From: Affinirhizobium lemnae
GTDB taxonomy: Bacteria; Pseudomonadota; Alphaproteobacteria; Rhizobiales; Rhizobiaceae
Length of the DNA: 64,000 nt
Direction: 5' to 3'
Assembly (NCBI RefSeq): GCF_022968395.1
Contig: NZ_JALJQZ010000003.1
Location: forward strand, 124,001 to 188,000
Part shown: one piece after another, positions 9,025-19,815 of the stretch
Layout: every line of letters starts with the position of its first letter
Numbering within the stretch: position 1 is the stretch's first letter
Made by a program: the position numbers and the translations under genes
The notes under the pieces: model-generated
What the model saw: the letters and a program-made list of their open reading frames with translations, nothing else
What the model was told of the DNA's origin: nothing
Database searches by the model: none

Positions 9025-9042
9025 GCTTAAATTGAGCGGGGG
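9020..9042 (+). terminator. GC-rich hairpin after tctA
   Basis: CCCCCGCT (9020-9027) pairs with AGCGGGGG (9035-9042) around a seven-base loop. It lies 28 bases after the tctA stop. No U-tract follows on the forward strand, so it is more likely an RNA 3'-end stabiliser or weak terminator than a classical intrinsic terminator. Confidence 0.45.
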
Positions 9043-9201
9043 CAATTCCGTTCGAGGCTGCAAAGACGGAACCATTGTCCCAGGGTCGCGTTTAGGCGGT
9101 TCATTGGGGACAGCATACATGACAGGCCTCGCAGCGCCTTTTTTCCTTCGCTCGACGCGCGTTGCAACTCGCACACTTCGGCATAGCGCGAGGTGCGGAA
9201 G

Positions 9202-10152
9202 ATGAGCGGCAAAAAGCGCCTCTTCACCTACGGCACAATGGTGTTCGGCCTTGCGATCGCCGCTTTTCTTCTCTATCGCGGCCTGAGCCAGTTTACCTGG
9301 GATGAGATCGTCCAGTCTGTTACAGCGATTCCGACGAAGAACCTGCTTCTGGCGCTGGCTTATTGTGCCGGTTCCTATATTTGCCTGACGGGGTTCGACT
9401 GGACAGGCGTTCGCTATGTGAAAAGCGACCTGCCCTACCCCAAGATCGCGCTCGCATCCTTCGTGGCCTTGGGCCTTGGCCAGAGCATCGGGCTCGCAGG
9501 TCTCAGCAGCGGCGCCATCCGTTATCGCTACTACGCCCATTGGGGCCTCTCGACCGAGGATGTCGCGAAGATCGTTCTTCTGTCGGGCGTGACGGTTGGG
9601 CTTGGGCTCATGGTTCTGGGCGGAATCGTGATGGTCCTGAACCCGGATGACACGGCGAAGATCCTGAAAATCGGCCCCTCTGCGGTTCTGCTGATCGGCA
9701 TCGGGCTTCTGCTCGCGGCAATCGGTTATGTGTTGTTGGCAGCGTTTGCCCGAGCGCCGGTGAAGATCCGCAAGTGGACGTTCAAGATGCCGACAGCGCG
9801 TCTGGCGGTCGCACAGATCGTGATCGGTACAATCAACTTCGCACTGGTTTCTGCCTGCCTGATGGAACTGATGCAGGCGACTGAAAACGTCAGCTACCTC
9901 AAGGCTGCAACGGCATTCGTGCTCGGCAATATTGCCATTCTCATCACTCACGCGCCAGGTGGCCTTGGCGTTCTCGAGGTCACGGTTCGCCATGTGATGG
10001 GCGAGCAGGCCTCCATCGGTGCGCTGGTTGCGTTTCGTGTGATCTACTTCTTCATTCCATTCTTCGTGGCACTGCCGATTTCGCTGATCGGTGAAGCGGT
10101 CTTCCGGGCCCGCAAGGGACGCGATAAGACTGAACCCGCCGCATCTGTCTGA
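9202..10152 (+). CDS. UPF0104 / lysylphosphatidylglycerol synthase-type flippase domain protein
   Basis: A 316-residue integral membrane protein with about eight helices and no soluble C-terminal domain. It matches the MprF N-terminal (UPF0104) family, for example SFVALGLGQSIGLAGLSSGAIRYR (family motif, residues ~85-105) and ITHAPGGLGVLEVTV near 255. The ATG at 9202 follows GAGGTG with six bases of spacing; a GTG at 9193 is also in frame. In MprF this domain flips aminoacylated lipids, but without the synthase domain the substrate here is unknown. It stands alone between tctA and ppiD. Confidence 0.85.
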   Translation: MSGKKRLFTYGTMVFGLAIAAFLLYRGLSQFTWDEIVQSVTAIPTKNLLLALAYCAGSYICLTGFDWTGVRYVKSDLPYPKIALASFVALGLGQSIGLAGLSSGAIRYRYYAHWGLSTEDVAKIVLLSGVTVGLGLMVLGGIVMVLNPDDTAKILKIGPSAVLLIGIGLLLAAIGYVLLAAFARAPVKIRKWTFKMPTARLAVAQIVIGTINFALVSACLMELMQATENVSYLKAATAFVLGNIAILITHAPGGLGVLEVTVRHVMGEQASIGALVAFRVIYFFIPFFVALPISLIGEAVFRARKGRDKTEPAASV

Positions 10153-10449
10153 GGTTCATGGCTGGACGGTGCCGACAGGCTACAGCAACGGGTTTCGCCA
10201 GCGCAGAGCCAAGAATCGGGATCTGCTCAGGATGAAATCCTGTTCCCATGGGCGCGACGCTGCGAATGCAGTGCCTGCTGTGCAAGTTGATTTGACGAAG
10301 AACCTGTTCCTTTTCCGCTCCCTCACATGAATTCTCACGCTTCTTTTGGTCGGACATACCTTCAATTCTCGTGCAGTTTGTTCTAGAGACATTGCTCCAG
10401 ACCCGCCGGAATGGCGGCTTTCGTATGTTTTGCAAGGTAATGTCGATCG
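10153..10449. other. Intergenic region upstream of ppiD
   Basis: About 300 bases. No convincing small ORF or RNA gene is seen. It should hold the ppiD promoter. AAGGTAATG shortly before 10450 provides the ppiD ribosome site. Confidence 0.4.
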
Positions 10450-12336
10450 ATGCTTGATACGCTTAGAAGCGCCGCCCGGTCCTGGGTCGCGAAATTGCTG
10501 CTTATGCTGCTCGTGGTTTCCTTCGCCATTTGGGGCGTCTCCGCATCGATATTCAGTGGTGCCAACAACTCGGTCATGACCGTGGGCAACCAGCGGGTTT
10601 CTCCGGAAGAGTTCCGCCTCGCCTATCAGAGGCAGCTGGGCGCGATCAGCCGTCAGCTTGGCATGCAGCTGACCTCCGAGCAGGCACGTGCTTTCGGCAT
10701 CGAACAGCAGACCTTCTCGCAGCTTTCTGCCGGTGCCGCGCTGGATGAACTCTCTTCCAAGATGCGCCTGGGCCTGTCTCAGGACCGGCTTGCCAACCTG
10801 ATTGCAGAAGATCCTGCATTCCACGGCAACAACGGCCAGTTCGACCGAAACGTGTTCAGTGCGCGCTTGCGCAATGCTGGACTGCGCGAACAGGACTACA
10901 TTACCGAACGCAGCAAGGTCGCCGTGCGCAGCCAGGTGGTGGACGCCATCGCCGACGGCTTCCAGGCTCCGACAGTCATGGTCGATGCGCTCAAGAAGTA
11001 CCGCGACGAAAGCCGCGATCTGGAGTTCCTTGTTCTCTCCAATGCCAATATCGATCCGATCAAGGCGCCGACCGAGGCCGTTCTTGCCTCCTGGTTCCAG
11101 ACCAACAAGAGCAAGTATCGCGCGCCTGAGCTCCGTCGTTTCGCTTACGTGACCCTTCAGCCGACGGATGTTGCCGACCCGGCAGCCGTGACTGATGAGC
11201 AGGTTCGTGCGGAGTACGATCGGCGCAAGGATGCCTACAAGACACCGGCAACACGCACTATCGAGCAACTGGCCTTCCCGAGCAAGGAAATGGCCGTTGC
11301 AGCACTTCAGCAGATGAAAGAGCGCCAGCTGACGTTCGACCAGCTGGTTGCAGATCAGGGCAAGACGGCTGCGGACGTAATGCTCGGCGACTTCACCAAG
11401 GACCAGATTCCGGATCAGACGATTGCTGATGCGGCATTCGCGGTTCCCGCCTCCGGTGGCACGACCGGCATCATCCAGGGCTCCTTTGGTCCGGTGATGC
11501 TGCGTGTGACCAATGTGCGCGCCGAGACCACGAAGTCCTTCGATGAAGTGAAGGACGAGGTTCGCAAGACGCTGGCGCTTGCTGCTGCAAGTCAGGCCGT
11601 TCAATCCGTGCATGACCGTTTCGAGGATTTGCGCGGCTCCGGCTCGTCGCTCGAAGAAGCTGCATCTCAGTTGAAGCTGAAGGCTGTTACCGTTGCGAGT
11701 GATCGCACCGGCCATGATGGCGACGGAAAAACAATTGATCTGCCGCCTGCCGACACGCTTCTGACCGATGTTTTCCGGACGGATGTGGGCGCTGAGTCCA
11801 TCCCATCCAACCTTGGCAATGACGGCTATGTCTGGTTCGACGTGCGCGAAGTCATTCCAGAGCGTGATCGTGCATTAAGCGAAGTTCGTGAGCGCGCTAC
11901 TACTGACTGGACAGCAGAACAGCAGCGCGAAGCGCTGTCGAAGAAGACGACCGACTTGAAGGCGCAGCTGGACAAGGGCGGACTTACGCTGGCCGCCATT
12001 GCGACCGAACTCGGCCTGACGGTGGAAACCAAGACTGGCCTGCGCCGTCAGAGCAATGACGCTATCTTGGGCGGTGACGCGGCCAAAGCTGCCTTCTCGG
12101 GTCCGAACGGCATCTATGCCACGGCACTCGCGGCAGATGGCGAATCCCGTCTTCTGATGCATGTGACCAATGTCCAGCAGCAGCCGTCTGACGCGCTCGA
12201 TGCCAATGATCAGCAAATCAAGCAGATTGCCGGCGCGGCAGGTGACGATCTTCTGGATCAGATGGTTGTGCAATTGCAGAACGATTATGGCGTCTCCATC
12301 AATCGTGCGCTCGCCGAACAGGCGATGGTTCGCTAA
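10450..12336 (+). CDS. ppiD: PpiD-like membrane-anchored peptidyl-prolyl isomerase
   Basis: A 628-residue protein with a short cytosolic start, one membrane anchor (LLLMLLVVSFAIWGVSASIF, ~16-36), a SurA-N-like chaperone region (~40-230), a parvulin-like rotamase domain (~235-370) and a C-terminal helical domain. The size and order match PpiD, an inner-membrane chaperone helping secreted proteins leave the Sec channel. The parvulin core is divergent, as in other PpiD proteins that lack strong isomerase activity. trpD follows after 48 bases; ppiD-trpD linkage is common in rhizobia (from memory). Confidence 0.9.
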   Translation: MLDTLRSAARSWVAKLLLMLLVVSFAIWGVSASIFSGANNSVMTVGNQRVSPEEFRLAYQRQLGAISRQLGMQLTSEQARAFGIEQQTFSQLSAGAALDELSSKMRLGLSQDRLANLIAEDPAFHGNNGQFDRNVFSARLRNAGLREQDYITERSKVAVRSQVVDAIADGFQAPTVMVDALKKYRDESRDLEFLVLSNANIDPIKAPTEAVLASWFQTNKSKYRAPELRRFAYVTLQPTDVADPAAVTDEQVRAEYDRRKDAYKTPATRTIEQLAFPSKEMAVAALQQMKERQLTFDQLVADQGKTAADVMLGDFTKDQIPDQTIADAAFAVPASGGTTGIIQGSFGPVMLRVTNVRAETTKSFDEVKDEVRKTLALAAASQAVQSVHDRFEDLRGSGSSLEEAASQLKLKAVTVASDRTGHDGDGKTIDLPPADTLLTDVFRTDVGAESIPSNLGNDGYVWFDVREVIPERDRALSEVRERATTDWTAEQQREALSKKTTDLKAQLDKGGLTLAAIATELGLTVETKTGLRRQSNDAILGGDAAKAAFSGPNGIYATALAADGESRLLMHVTNVQQQPSDALDANDQQIKQIAGAAGDDLLDQMVVQLQNDYGVSINRALAEQAMVR

Positions 12337-12384
12337 CGTCTGGGCAAACCTGGTCGGTAGCAGACCTTAGGGGGGAACTGAAGA

Positions 12385-13401
12385 ATGTCGGATCTGAAGA
12401 CCTTTATCGGCAAAGTGGCGATGGGAGATCCGCTCTCGCTTGAGGAGGCTCGTGCCGCTTTCGACATCTTGATGTCGGGTGAGGCAACGCCATCGCAGAT
12501 TGGTGGCTTTCTCATGGCTCTGCGGGTTCGCGGCGAAACCGTCGAGGAAATTGCCGGTGCGGTTTCGACCATGCGGGCGAAGATGCTGCCAGTTGCGGCG
12601 CCTGGCGGCGTGATGGATATTGTCGGGACTGGCGGCGATGGGCTTGGCACCTACAATATCTCGACGCTCGCCGCTCTCATCGTGGCGGGTGCCGGGGTTC
12701 CCGTTGCCAAGCATGGCAACCGTGCGCTCAGCTCCAAGTCCGGCACGGCCGATGCCCTGACGGCTTTGGGCGTGAAACTTGATATTCCGCCACAGCAGAT
12801 CGCTCGATGCATTTCCGAGGCCGGAATCGGCTTCATGTTCGCCCAGGTGCACCACGCCGCCATGCGACATGTCGGTCCCAGCCGTGTGGAGCTTGGAACA
12901 CGCACGATCTTCAACCTGCTCGGTCCGCTTTCGAATCCGGCGGGTGCCAAACGGCAATTGCTTGGCGTCTTCTCTCCTCGCTGGCTGCAGCCAATCGCCG
13001 AGGTGATGCGCGATCTCGGTTCAGAGGCCATATGGGTCGTACATGGCGATGGCATGGACGAAATCACCACGACGGGCGTGACCCATGTCACCGCACTCGA
13101 GAACGGGCAGATCCGCAGCTTCGAGCTGATACCGGAAGATTTTGGCGTTGGGCGTGCAACGATTGATGAGTTGAAGGGTGGCGACGGCGAAGTGAACGCC
13201 AAGGCGTTGCGGGCTGTCCTTGGCGGTGCAAAGAACGCCTATCGCGACATCGCACTTTGCAACGCTGCGGCCTCGCTGGTCATCGCCGGCAAGGCAGCCG
13301 ATGTTCTGGAGGGCATGATCCTTGCGACGCAATCACTTGAAAGCGGCAGCGCGGCCTCTGTGCTTGACAAGCTTGTCGCCGTCTCGAACGAGGATATCTA
13401 A
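12385..13401 (+). CDS. trpD: Anthranilate phosphoribosyltransferase
   Basis: A 338-residue enzyme of tryptophan synthesis, joining anthranilate to PRPP. The PRPP and metal motif [15 protein letters not shown] is at about residue 80, followed by [21 protein letters not shown] and later [29 protein letters not shown] lies ahead of ATG 12385. It is followed by trpC after six bases, giving a trpDC-moaC-moeA cluster in which each gene overlaps or nearly touches the next. Confidence 0.97.
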   Translation: MSDLKTFIGKVAMGDPLSLEEARAAFDILMSGEATPSQIGGFLMALRVRGETVEEIAGAVSTMRAKMLPVAAPGGVMDIVGTGGDGLGTYNISTLAALIVAGAGVPVAKHGNRALSSKSGTADALTALGVKLDIPPQQIARCISEAGIGFMFAQVHHAAMRHVGPSRVELGTRTIFNLLGPLSNPAGAKRQLLGVFSPRWLQPIAEVMRDLGSEAIWVVHGDGMDEITTTGVTHVTALENGQIRSFELIPEDFGVGRATIDELKGGDGEVNAKALRAVLGGAKNAYRDIALCNAAASLVIAGKAADVLEGMILATQSLESGSAASVLDKLVAVSNEDI

Positions 13402-13407
13402 GCTGTC

Positions 13408-14223
13408 ATGAGCGACATTCTGCAGAAAATCGAGGCCTACAAGCGCGAAGAAATCGCAGCGGCCAAAGCGCGCGTTACCCTGGCCGACCTGAAGGCCATG
13501 GCACAGGATCAACCTGCGCCACGCGGCTTTTACAAAGCACTCGCGGACCGTCGTGCGCGCGGCGAACTCGGGCTGATTGCCGAAATCAAGAAGGCGAGCC
13601 CGTCGAAGGGTTTGATCCGCCCGGATTTCGATCCTCCAATGCTGGCCAAAGCCTATGAGGCCGGCGGTGCGGCCTGCCTTTCCGTTTTGACGGATGCTCC
13701 GAGTTTCCAGGGTGCGCCCGAGTTTCTGACGGCAGCCCGCAATGCCTGCTCGCTTCCGGCCTTGCGCAAGGATTTCATGTTTGAGACCTATCAGGTGCAT
13801 GAGGCTCGCGCCTGGGGCGGCGATTGTATTCTCCTGATCATGGCATCGCTGACCGATGACGATGCGAAGCGTCTTGAGGATGAAGCATTTTCGCTTGGCA
13901 TGGATGTGCTGATTGAGGTTCATGACGAACAGGAAACCGAGCGTTCCTTGAAGCTCGCCTCGCCTATGATTGGCGTCAACAATCGTAATCTGCGTACTTT
14001 CGAAGTCAGCCTTACGAATAGCGAAAGGCTGGCCCCAATGGTGCCAGCGGACCGATTGCTGGTGGGTGAAAGCGGCATCTTCACGAATGCCGATTGCCTG
14101 CGTCTGAAGGCGGTCGGTATCTCCACCTATCTGGTCGGCGAAAGCCTGATGCGTCAGCAGGACGTTTCGGCTGCAACAAGGCTGTTGCTGACCGGTGAGA
14201 GCGCAAGCCAGGCAGCAGAATGA
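13408..14223 (+). CDS. trpC: Indole-3-glycerol phosphate synthase
   Basis: A 271-residue TIM-barrel enzyme that closes the indole ring from CdRP. Diagnostic segments are [17 protein letters not shown] (catalytic Lys), [44 protein letters not shown] and LVGESGIF. It is a monofunctional TrpC, not fused to TrpF. Its stop overlaps the moaC start (ATGA), so the two are translationally coupled. Confidence 0.97.
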   Translation: MSDILQKIEAYKREEIAAAKARVTLADLKAMAQDQPAPRGFYKALADRRARGELGLIAEIKKASPSKGLIRPDFDPPMLAKAYEAGGAACLSVLTDAPSFQGAPEFLTAARNACSLPALRKDFMFETYQVHEARAWGGDCILLIMASLTDDDAKRLEDEAFSLGMDVLIEVHDEQETERSLKLASPMIGVNNRNLRTFEVSLTNSERLAPMVPADRLLVGESGIFTNADCLRLKAVGISTYLVGESLMRQQDVSAATRLLLTGESASQAAE

Positions 14224-14708
14224 GCATGACCGAGCAGGGCCTGACGCATATTACCGAAACCGGCGAGGCCCACATGGTGGATGTGGGCGGCAAGGCTGAA
14301 ACGGTACGTGAGGCAACCGCCGAAGGCTTCGTGCGAATGTTGCCGGAAACGCTTCAACTCATCCGCAAGGGCGATGCCAAGAAGGGCGATGTCATCGGTA
14401 CGGCCCGGCTGGCGGGCATCATGGCGGCCAAGCAAACCTCCAGTCTCATTCCGCTCTGCCATCCGCTGATGCTGACCAAGGTATCCGTCGATATTGCGGA
14501 AGACGCGGATCTCCCCGGCCTGCGGGTTACGGCGACAGCAAAGCTGACCGGCAAGACGGGCGTCGAGATGGAAGCGCTGACGGCGGTATCTGTTGCCTGC
14601 CTTACCATCTACGACATGGCGAAGGCCGTCGATAAAGGCATGGAGATCGGCGGTATTCAATTGCTTGCCAAGAGCGGCGGAAAATCCGGCGACTGGCGAA
14701 AAACCTAG
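14220..14708 (+). CDS. moaC: Cyclic pyranopterin monophosphate synthase MoaC
   Basis: A 162-residue enzyme for the second half of the first step of molybdenum cofactor synthesis, converting the MoaA product to cPMP. Signature residues are present in [25 protein letters not shown] and [20 protein letters not shown]-like segments (here [20 protein letters not shown]). Length is normal. It starts inside the trpC stop codon and is followed by moeA nine bases later. Confidence 0.97.
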   Translation: MSMTEQGLTHITETGEAHMVDVGGKAETVREATAEGFVRMLPETLQLIRKGDAKKGDVIGTARLAGIMAAKQTSSLIPLCHPLMLTKVSVDIAEDADLPGLRVTATAKLTGKTGVEMEALTAVSVACLTIYDMAKAVDKGMEIGGIQLLAKSGGKSGDWRKT

Positions 14709-14717
14709 GAATTGACT

Positions 14718-15947
14718 GTGGCGTCACCTCTCCTTCCCGTTTCCGAAGCTCTGACACGTTTGCTGGAACCGGTGCGAGCAGTTGCGGATACCGAAAGCGT
14801 TCCCCTTGGTGAGGCAGCAGGCCGCATTCTGGCCGTGGATCTGGTAGCGAAACTGACACAGCCGCCATTTCACGCCTCTGCCATGGATGGCTATGCTCTT
14901 CGCTCCGCCGACGCGCCAGACGTTGGGGCAGAACTGACGGTCGTCGGCCAGGCAGCGGCGGGCCATGCATTCAATGGCCAGGCAGGACCGGGAGAATGCG
15001 TGCGCATTTTCACCGGTGCTCCATTGCCAGAAGGTGCCGACAGCATTCTCATTCAGGAGGACGCCGAGCGACTGTCTGAAAACCGAATTCGCACGAAGTT
15101 TCCGGTAACGGTCGGGCGCCATATTCGCCCGCGTGGGCAGGATTTTGCCGAAGGCGAAACCGTGCTGCGCGCTGGGGTCCGGCTCGACTATGCCCATCTG
15201 ACCGTTGCAGCGGCGATGAACCACCCGCAGGTCGAGGTTCTGCGTCGCCCGCGCGTGGCGGTGCTGGCGACCGGTGATGAACTGGTGCACCCCGGCAGCA
15301 GTTTGCAGCCTTCACAGATCATCGCATCCAATACATTTGGCATCAGCGCCCTCATTCGCGCCAACGGTGGCGAAGTCATCGATCTCGGAATTATACCTGA
15401 TAGGCAGGATCTGATCGAGAATGCGATTGCCAAGGCTGTGGCGGAAAAGGTCGACGTGCTGGTCACGCTGGGCGGGGCATCGGTCGGTGACCACGATCTG
15501 GTGCAGGCCAGCCTGAAAGCGCAAGGCATGTCACTCGATTTCTGGCGTATCGCCATGCGCCCGGGCAAGCCGCTGATGGTGGGCTCGCTGAGAGATATGC
15601 GCGTGCTGGGCCTTCCGGGAAATCCGGTTGCGAGCCTTGTCTGCGGCACGCTGTTTCTGGAACCTGTCGTCGCGAAGCTTTCCGGCACACGACCGAAGGC
15701 GCGGATGGCTGAAGCCCTTGCCGCAAAGCCGCTTGCCGCCAATGACCAGCGACAGGATTACCTTCGGGCACGGCTGAGCAGAGACGCTGACGGCCGTCTG
15801 ATTGCTGAACCTTTCGACAAGCAGGATTCTTCGATGATGAAGATTTTTGCCCATTCGGATTGCCTTATCGTGCGCCCCCCGCATGCACCGGAACTTGCCG
15901 CACTGACGCCCTGCCCTATCCTTCTGCTGAGGGATTTCGATCGGTGA
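14718..15947 (+). CDS. moeA: Molybdopterin molybdenumtransferase MoeA
   Basis: A 409-residue enzyme inserting molybdate into adenylated molybdopterin. Domain I-II begins with PLGEAAGRILAVDL and FHASAMDGYALR. The MoCF-binding domain III has VLATGDELV and TLGGASVGDHDLV; domain IV begins near RPKARMAEAL. The GTG at 14718 lies seven bases after AGGA (14707-14710) and is preferred over TTG 14712. It is the last gene of the trpDC-moaC-moeA cluster. lexA, which I expect here in many rhizobia, does not follow. Confidence 0.93.
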   Translation: MASPLLPVSEALTRLLEPVRAVADTESVPLGEAAGRILAVDLVAKLTQPPFHASAMDGYALRSADAPDVGAELTVVGQAAAGHAFNGQAGPGECVRIFTGAPLPEGADSILIQEDAERLSENRIRTKFPVTVGRHIRPRGQDFAEGETVLRAGVRLDYAHLTVAAAMNHPQVEVLRRPRVAVLATGDELVHPGSSLQPSQIIASNTFGISALIRANGGEVIDLGIIPDRQDLIENAIAKAVAEKVDVLVTLGGASVGDHDLVQASLKAQGMSLDFWRIAMRPGKPLMVGSLRDMRVLGLPGNPVASLVCGTLFLEPVVAKLSGTRPKARMAEALAAKPLAANDQRQDYLRARLSRDADGRLIAEPFDKQDSSMMKIFAHSDCLIVRPPHAPELAALTPCPILLLRDFDR

Positions 15948-16006
15948 TCCGCGTTTGATGTTTGGACGTAAATATCGGTAATTATTCGATAACCGGAGTT
16001 TACGCC

Positions 16007-17467
16007 TTGTCGTCAGATCATCAGCCGCCAATCCTTCTCTGGTTTCGAAAGGATCTTCGTCTCGACGACAATGGCGCTTTGTCGCAAGCCTGCGAAAGTG
16101 GCAGGCCTGTTGTCTGCATCTACATCCGCGAACCGAAACAGGACGGGATCGGCCCGCTGGGCGGTGCTCAGGAGTGGTGGCTGCATCACTCGCTGGAGGC
16201 GCTGGCGACGGCTCTTGCCGACAAGGGCAACAGGCTGATCCTGCGAAGCGGAGAAGCAGCCAAGGTGCTTTCCGGACTGGCCCAGGAGACGCAGGCTGAA
16301 GCGCTCTTTTACAACCGTCACTACGAGCGTGATGCGGCCGACAAGGACATCGTCGGTGCCTTGAAGTCGTCAGGGCTGGAGATCAAGCGCTTTCGCGGCC
16401 AATTGCTGCATGATCCAGAGACGATGAAGACGGGTTCTGGTGGCGCTTACCGGGTTTATTCGCCGTTCTGGCGTGCGCTGGAGAAGGATGGTGAACCGCG
16501 CGATCCGGTGTCGGCACCATCCAGGATACCCGCGCCGGGCTCTTTCCCGAAATCCGAGGCGCTCAAGGACTGGAGCCTGCTTCCGACGAAACCGGACTGG
16601 GCGACCGAGTTCGGACGGATATGGCAACCGGGGGAAGCAGGCGCGCACAAAAAACTGAAGCGTTTCCTGAAGAAGCCGATACAGACCTACAAAAGCGATC
16701 GCGATCACCCCGGTCTTGAGGATGCGACATCGCTGCTTTCCCCTCACCTCGCCTTCGGCGAAATTTCGCCTGCCCGGATCTGGCATGAGACCAAGGGGCT
16801 GGAGGCAACGAATGACGTCATCCATTTCCGCAAGGAACTGGTCTGGCGGGAGTTTTCCTATCACCTTCTCGTCGAGTTTCCGAAGCTTGCCACCGATAAC
16901 TGGAACGACAAGTTCGACGCTTTTCCGTGGCATTTCAGCAAGGCACAGTTTTCTGCCTGGACCAAGGGCATGACCGGATATCCGATCGTGGATGCCGGAA
17001 TGCGCCAGCTTTGGCGCCATGGCTACATGCATAACCGCGTTCGCATGATCACCGCATCTTTCCTGATCAAGGATCTGATGATCGATTGGCGCAAGGGCGA
17101 GGAGTGGTTCAAGGACACGCTTGTGGATGCGGACCCAGCCTCCAACGCCAGCAACTGGCAGTGGGTCGCGGGATCAGGCGCTGATGCCTCTCCCTTTTTC
17201 CGGGTCTTCAACCCGATCCTGCAGGGCGAGAAATTCGATCCGGATGGCGACTATGTCTGCCGTTTCGTGCCGGAACTGCGCAAGCTGCCGAAGAAATATA
17301 TCCATCGACCCTTCGAGGCGCCAAAGGAGGTTCTGGAGCGTGCCGGGATCAAACTTGGCGAGACCTATCCAAAGCCCATCGTCAATCACGGAGAGGCGCG
17401 TGACAAGGCTCTGGCCGCCTACGCACATGTGACGGGCCGCAGCGGTGACGCAGATCCGCGCGATTGA
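16007..17467 (+). CDS. phr: Deoxyribodipyrimidine photolyase (CPD photolyase)
   Basis: A 486-residue flavoprotein of the photolyase/cryptochrome family. The N-terminal antenna-binding domain begins ILLWFRKDLRLDDNGAL. The C-terminal FAD domain contains REFSYHLL, WTKGMTGYPIVDAGMRQLW, MHNRVRMITASFL and NASNWQWVAGSGADASPFF, which includes FAD- and lesion-contacting residues. It repairs UV-induced pyrimidine dimers using light. TTG 16007 follows CCGGAG by eight bases and gives the usual length; the frame also opens earlier at TTG 15962. It converges on pyrG with a shared terminator. Confidence 0.93.
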   Translation: MSSDHQPPILLWFRKDLRLDDNGALSQACESGRPVVCIYIREPKQDGIGPLGGAQEWWLHHSLEALATALADKGNRLILRSGEAAKVLSGLAQETQAEALFYNRHYERDAADKDIVGALKSSGLEIKRFRGQLLHDPETMKTGSGGAYRVYSPFWRALEKDGEPRDPVSAPSRIPAPGSFPKSEALKDWSLLPTKPDWATEFGRIWQPGEAGAHKKLKRFLKKPIQTYKSDRDHPGLEDATSLLSPHLAFGEISPARIWHETKGLEATNDVIHFRKELVWREFSYHLLVEFPKLATDNWNDKFDAFPWHFSKAQFSAWTKGMTGYPIVDAGMRQLWRHGYMHNRVRMITASFLIKDLMIDWRKGEEWFKDTLVDADPASNASNWQWVAGSGADASPFFRVFNPILQGEKFDPDGDYVCRFVPELRKLPKKYIHRPFEAPKEVLERAGIKLGETYPKPIVNHGEARDKALAAYAHVTGRSGDADPRD

Positions 17468-17489
17468 GCGTTGGCACGTATGAATGCGA

Positions 17490-17522
17490 AAAGGGCCGGA
17501 GGATAATCACCACCGGCCCTTT
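17490..17522 (+). terminator. Bidirectional terminator between phr and pyrG
   Basis: AAAGGGCCGG (17490-17499) pairs perfectly with CCGGCCCTTT (17513-17522) around a 13-base loop. The A- and T-flanked stem can end transcripts of phr on the forward strand and pyrG on the reverse strand, which stop 23 and 22 bases away. Confidence 0.8.
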
Positions 17523-17543
17523 GAATTTCAATCTGGTACCTGA

Positions 17544-19232
<1,689 letters not shown>

Positions 19233-19249
19233 TTAAAGCTGTGGAATCT

Positions 19250-19286
19250 GAACAAAAGAAAACCGGCAGGCTTTTCGACCTGCCGG
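19250..19286 (-). terminator. Rho-independent terminator of secG
   Basis: CCGGCAGG (19263-19270) pairs with CCTGCCGG (19279-19286) around an eight-base loop. Read on the reverse strand, the stem is followed by TTTTCTTTTGTT, a good U-tract. It lies just after the secG stop and before the pyrG start. Confidence 0.85.
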
Positions 19287-19307
19287 ATGATGGGAGCTTG
19301 ACGCGGC

Positions 19308-19706
19308 TTAGTTGCCGGTCGGAACAGACGACGGATTTGCCGGAGCCGGGGCCGGAGCTCCCGGTGCAGGCGCTGTGCCGTTTGCCGGTGCACCAGGCGT
19401 TGCCGCCGGACCGAGCGAATCGAGGATGCCGTTGCCCTGACCCTGCTGCGTTGCCGGGATACGGTTCAGAATGTCCGTCGGACGAGACTCGTGACGCGCC
19501 ATGATGCCAAGCGCCATGGAGGTCACGAAGAACAATGTCGCCAGGATTGCGGTCGTGCGGGTCAAGGCATTTGCCGTGCCGCGCGCCGACATGAAGCCGG
19601 AACCGCCGCCAATACCAAGGCCACCGCCCTCGGAACGCTGGATCAGTACCACGCCAACAAGCGCAAGCACGATCATGAGATGAATAACGATCAATACGGT
19701 CTGCAT
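19308..19706 (-). CDS. secG: Preprotein translocase subunit SecG
   Basis: A 132-residue SecG of the SecYEG channel, with two membrane helices (MQTVLIVIHLMIVLALVGVV, and ~48-68) separated by the family loop QRSEGGGLGIGGGSGFMSARG. The C-terminal third is Ala/Pro/Gly-rich, a tail typical of alphaproteobacterial SecG. It lies downstream of tpiA with a 104-base gap holding a hairpin and a CtrA-type site. Confidence 0.95.
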   Translation of the reverse strand: MQTVLIVIHLMIVLALVGVVLIQRSEGGGLGIGGGSGFMSARGTANALTRTTAILATLFFVTSMALGIMARHESRPTDILNRIPATQQGQGNGILDSLGPAATPGAPANGTAPAPGAPAPAPANPSSVPTGN

Positions 19707-19749
19707 ATCAGTCCAGTCCTGCGCGCGGGTTGCGGCACATATAAAGCTT

Positions 19750-19779
19750 TGCCGGTCCTTTAGCTCAGCCGGACCGGCA
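19750..19779 (-). terminator. Hairpin between tpiA and secG
   Basis: TGCCGGTCC (19750-19758) pairs perfectly with GGACCGGCA (19771-19779). Reverse-strand transcription from tpiA meets it about 30 bases after the stop. The following reverse-strand bases (AAGCTTTAT) form only a weak U-tract, so it may attenuate rather than fully end read-through into secG. Confidence 0.5.
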
Positions 19780-19799
19780 TTCCAAGGGGCTAGTGCCGA

Positions 19800-19815
19800 T
19801 TAAACGCGATTTAAC
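19800..19815 (+). promoter_or_regulatory. Perfect CtrA-type site, TTAA-N7-TTAAC
   Basis: TTAA (19800-19803), seven bases, TTAAC (19811-19815). This is the full consensus for the alphaproteobacterial cell-cycle regulator CtrA. It lies about 95 bases upstream of the secG start and overlaps the tpiA stop codon. Overlap with a coding end and the short motif leave room for coincidence. Confidence 0.4.

Noticed and set aside
9004-9993. Long reverse open frame opposite the UPF0104 gene
   Set aside because: Antisense to a clear membrane protein; composition (Cys/His/Gln-rich) is that of a shadow frame in GC-rich DNA.
10180-11715. 511-codon reverse open frame across the ppiD 5' half
   Set aside because: Antisense shadow of ppiD; low-complexity, basic product without domains.
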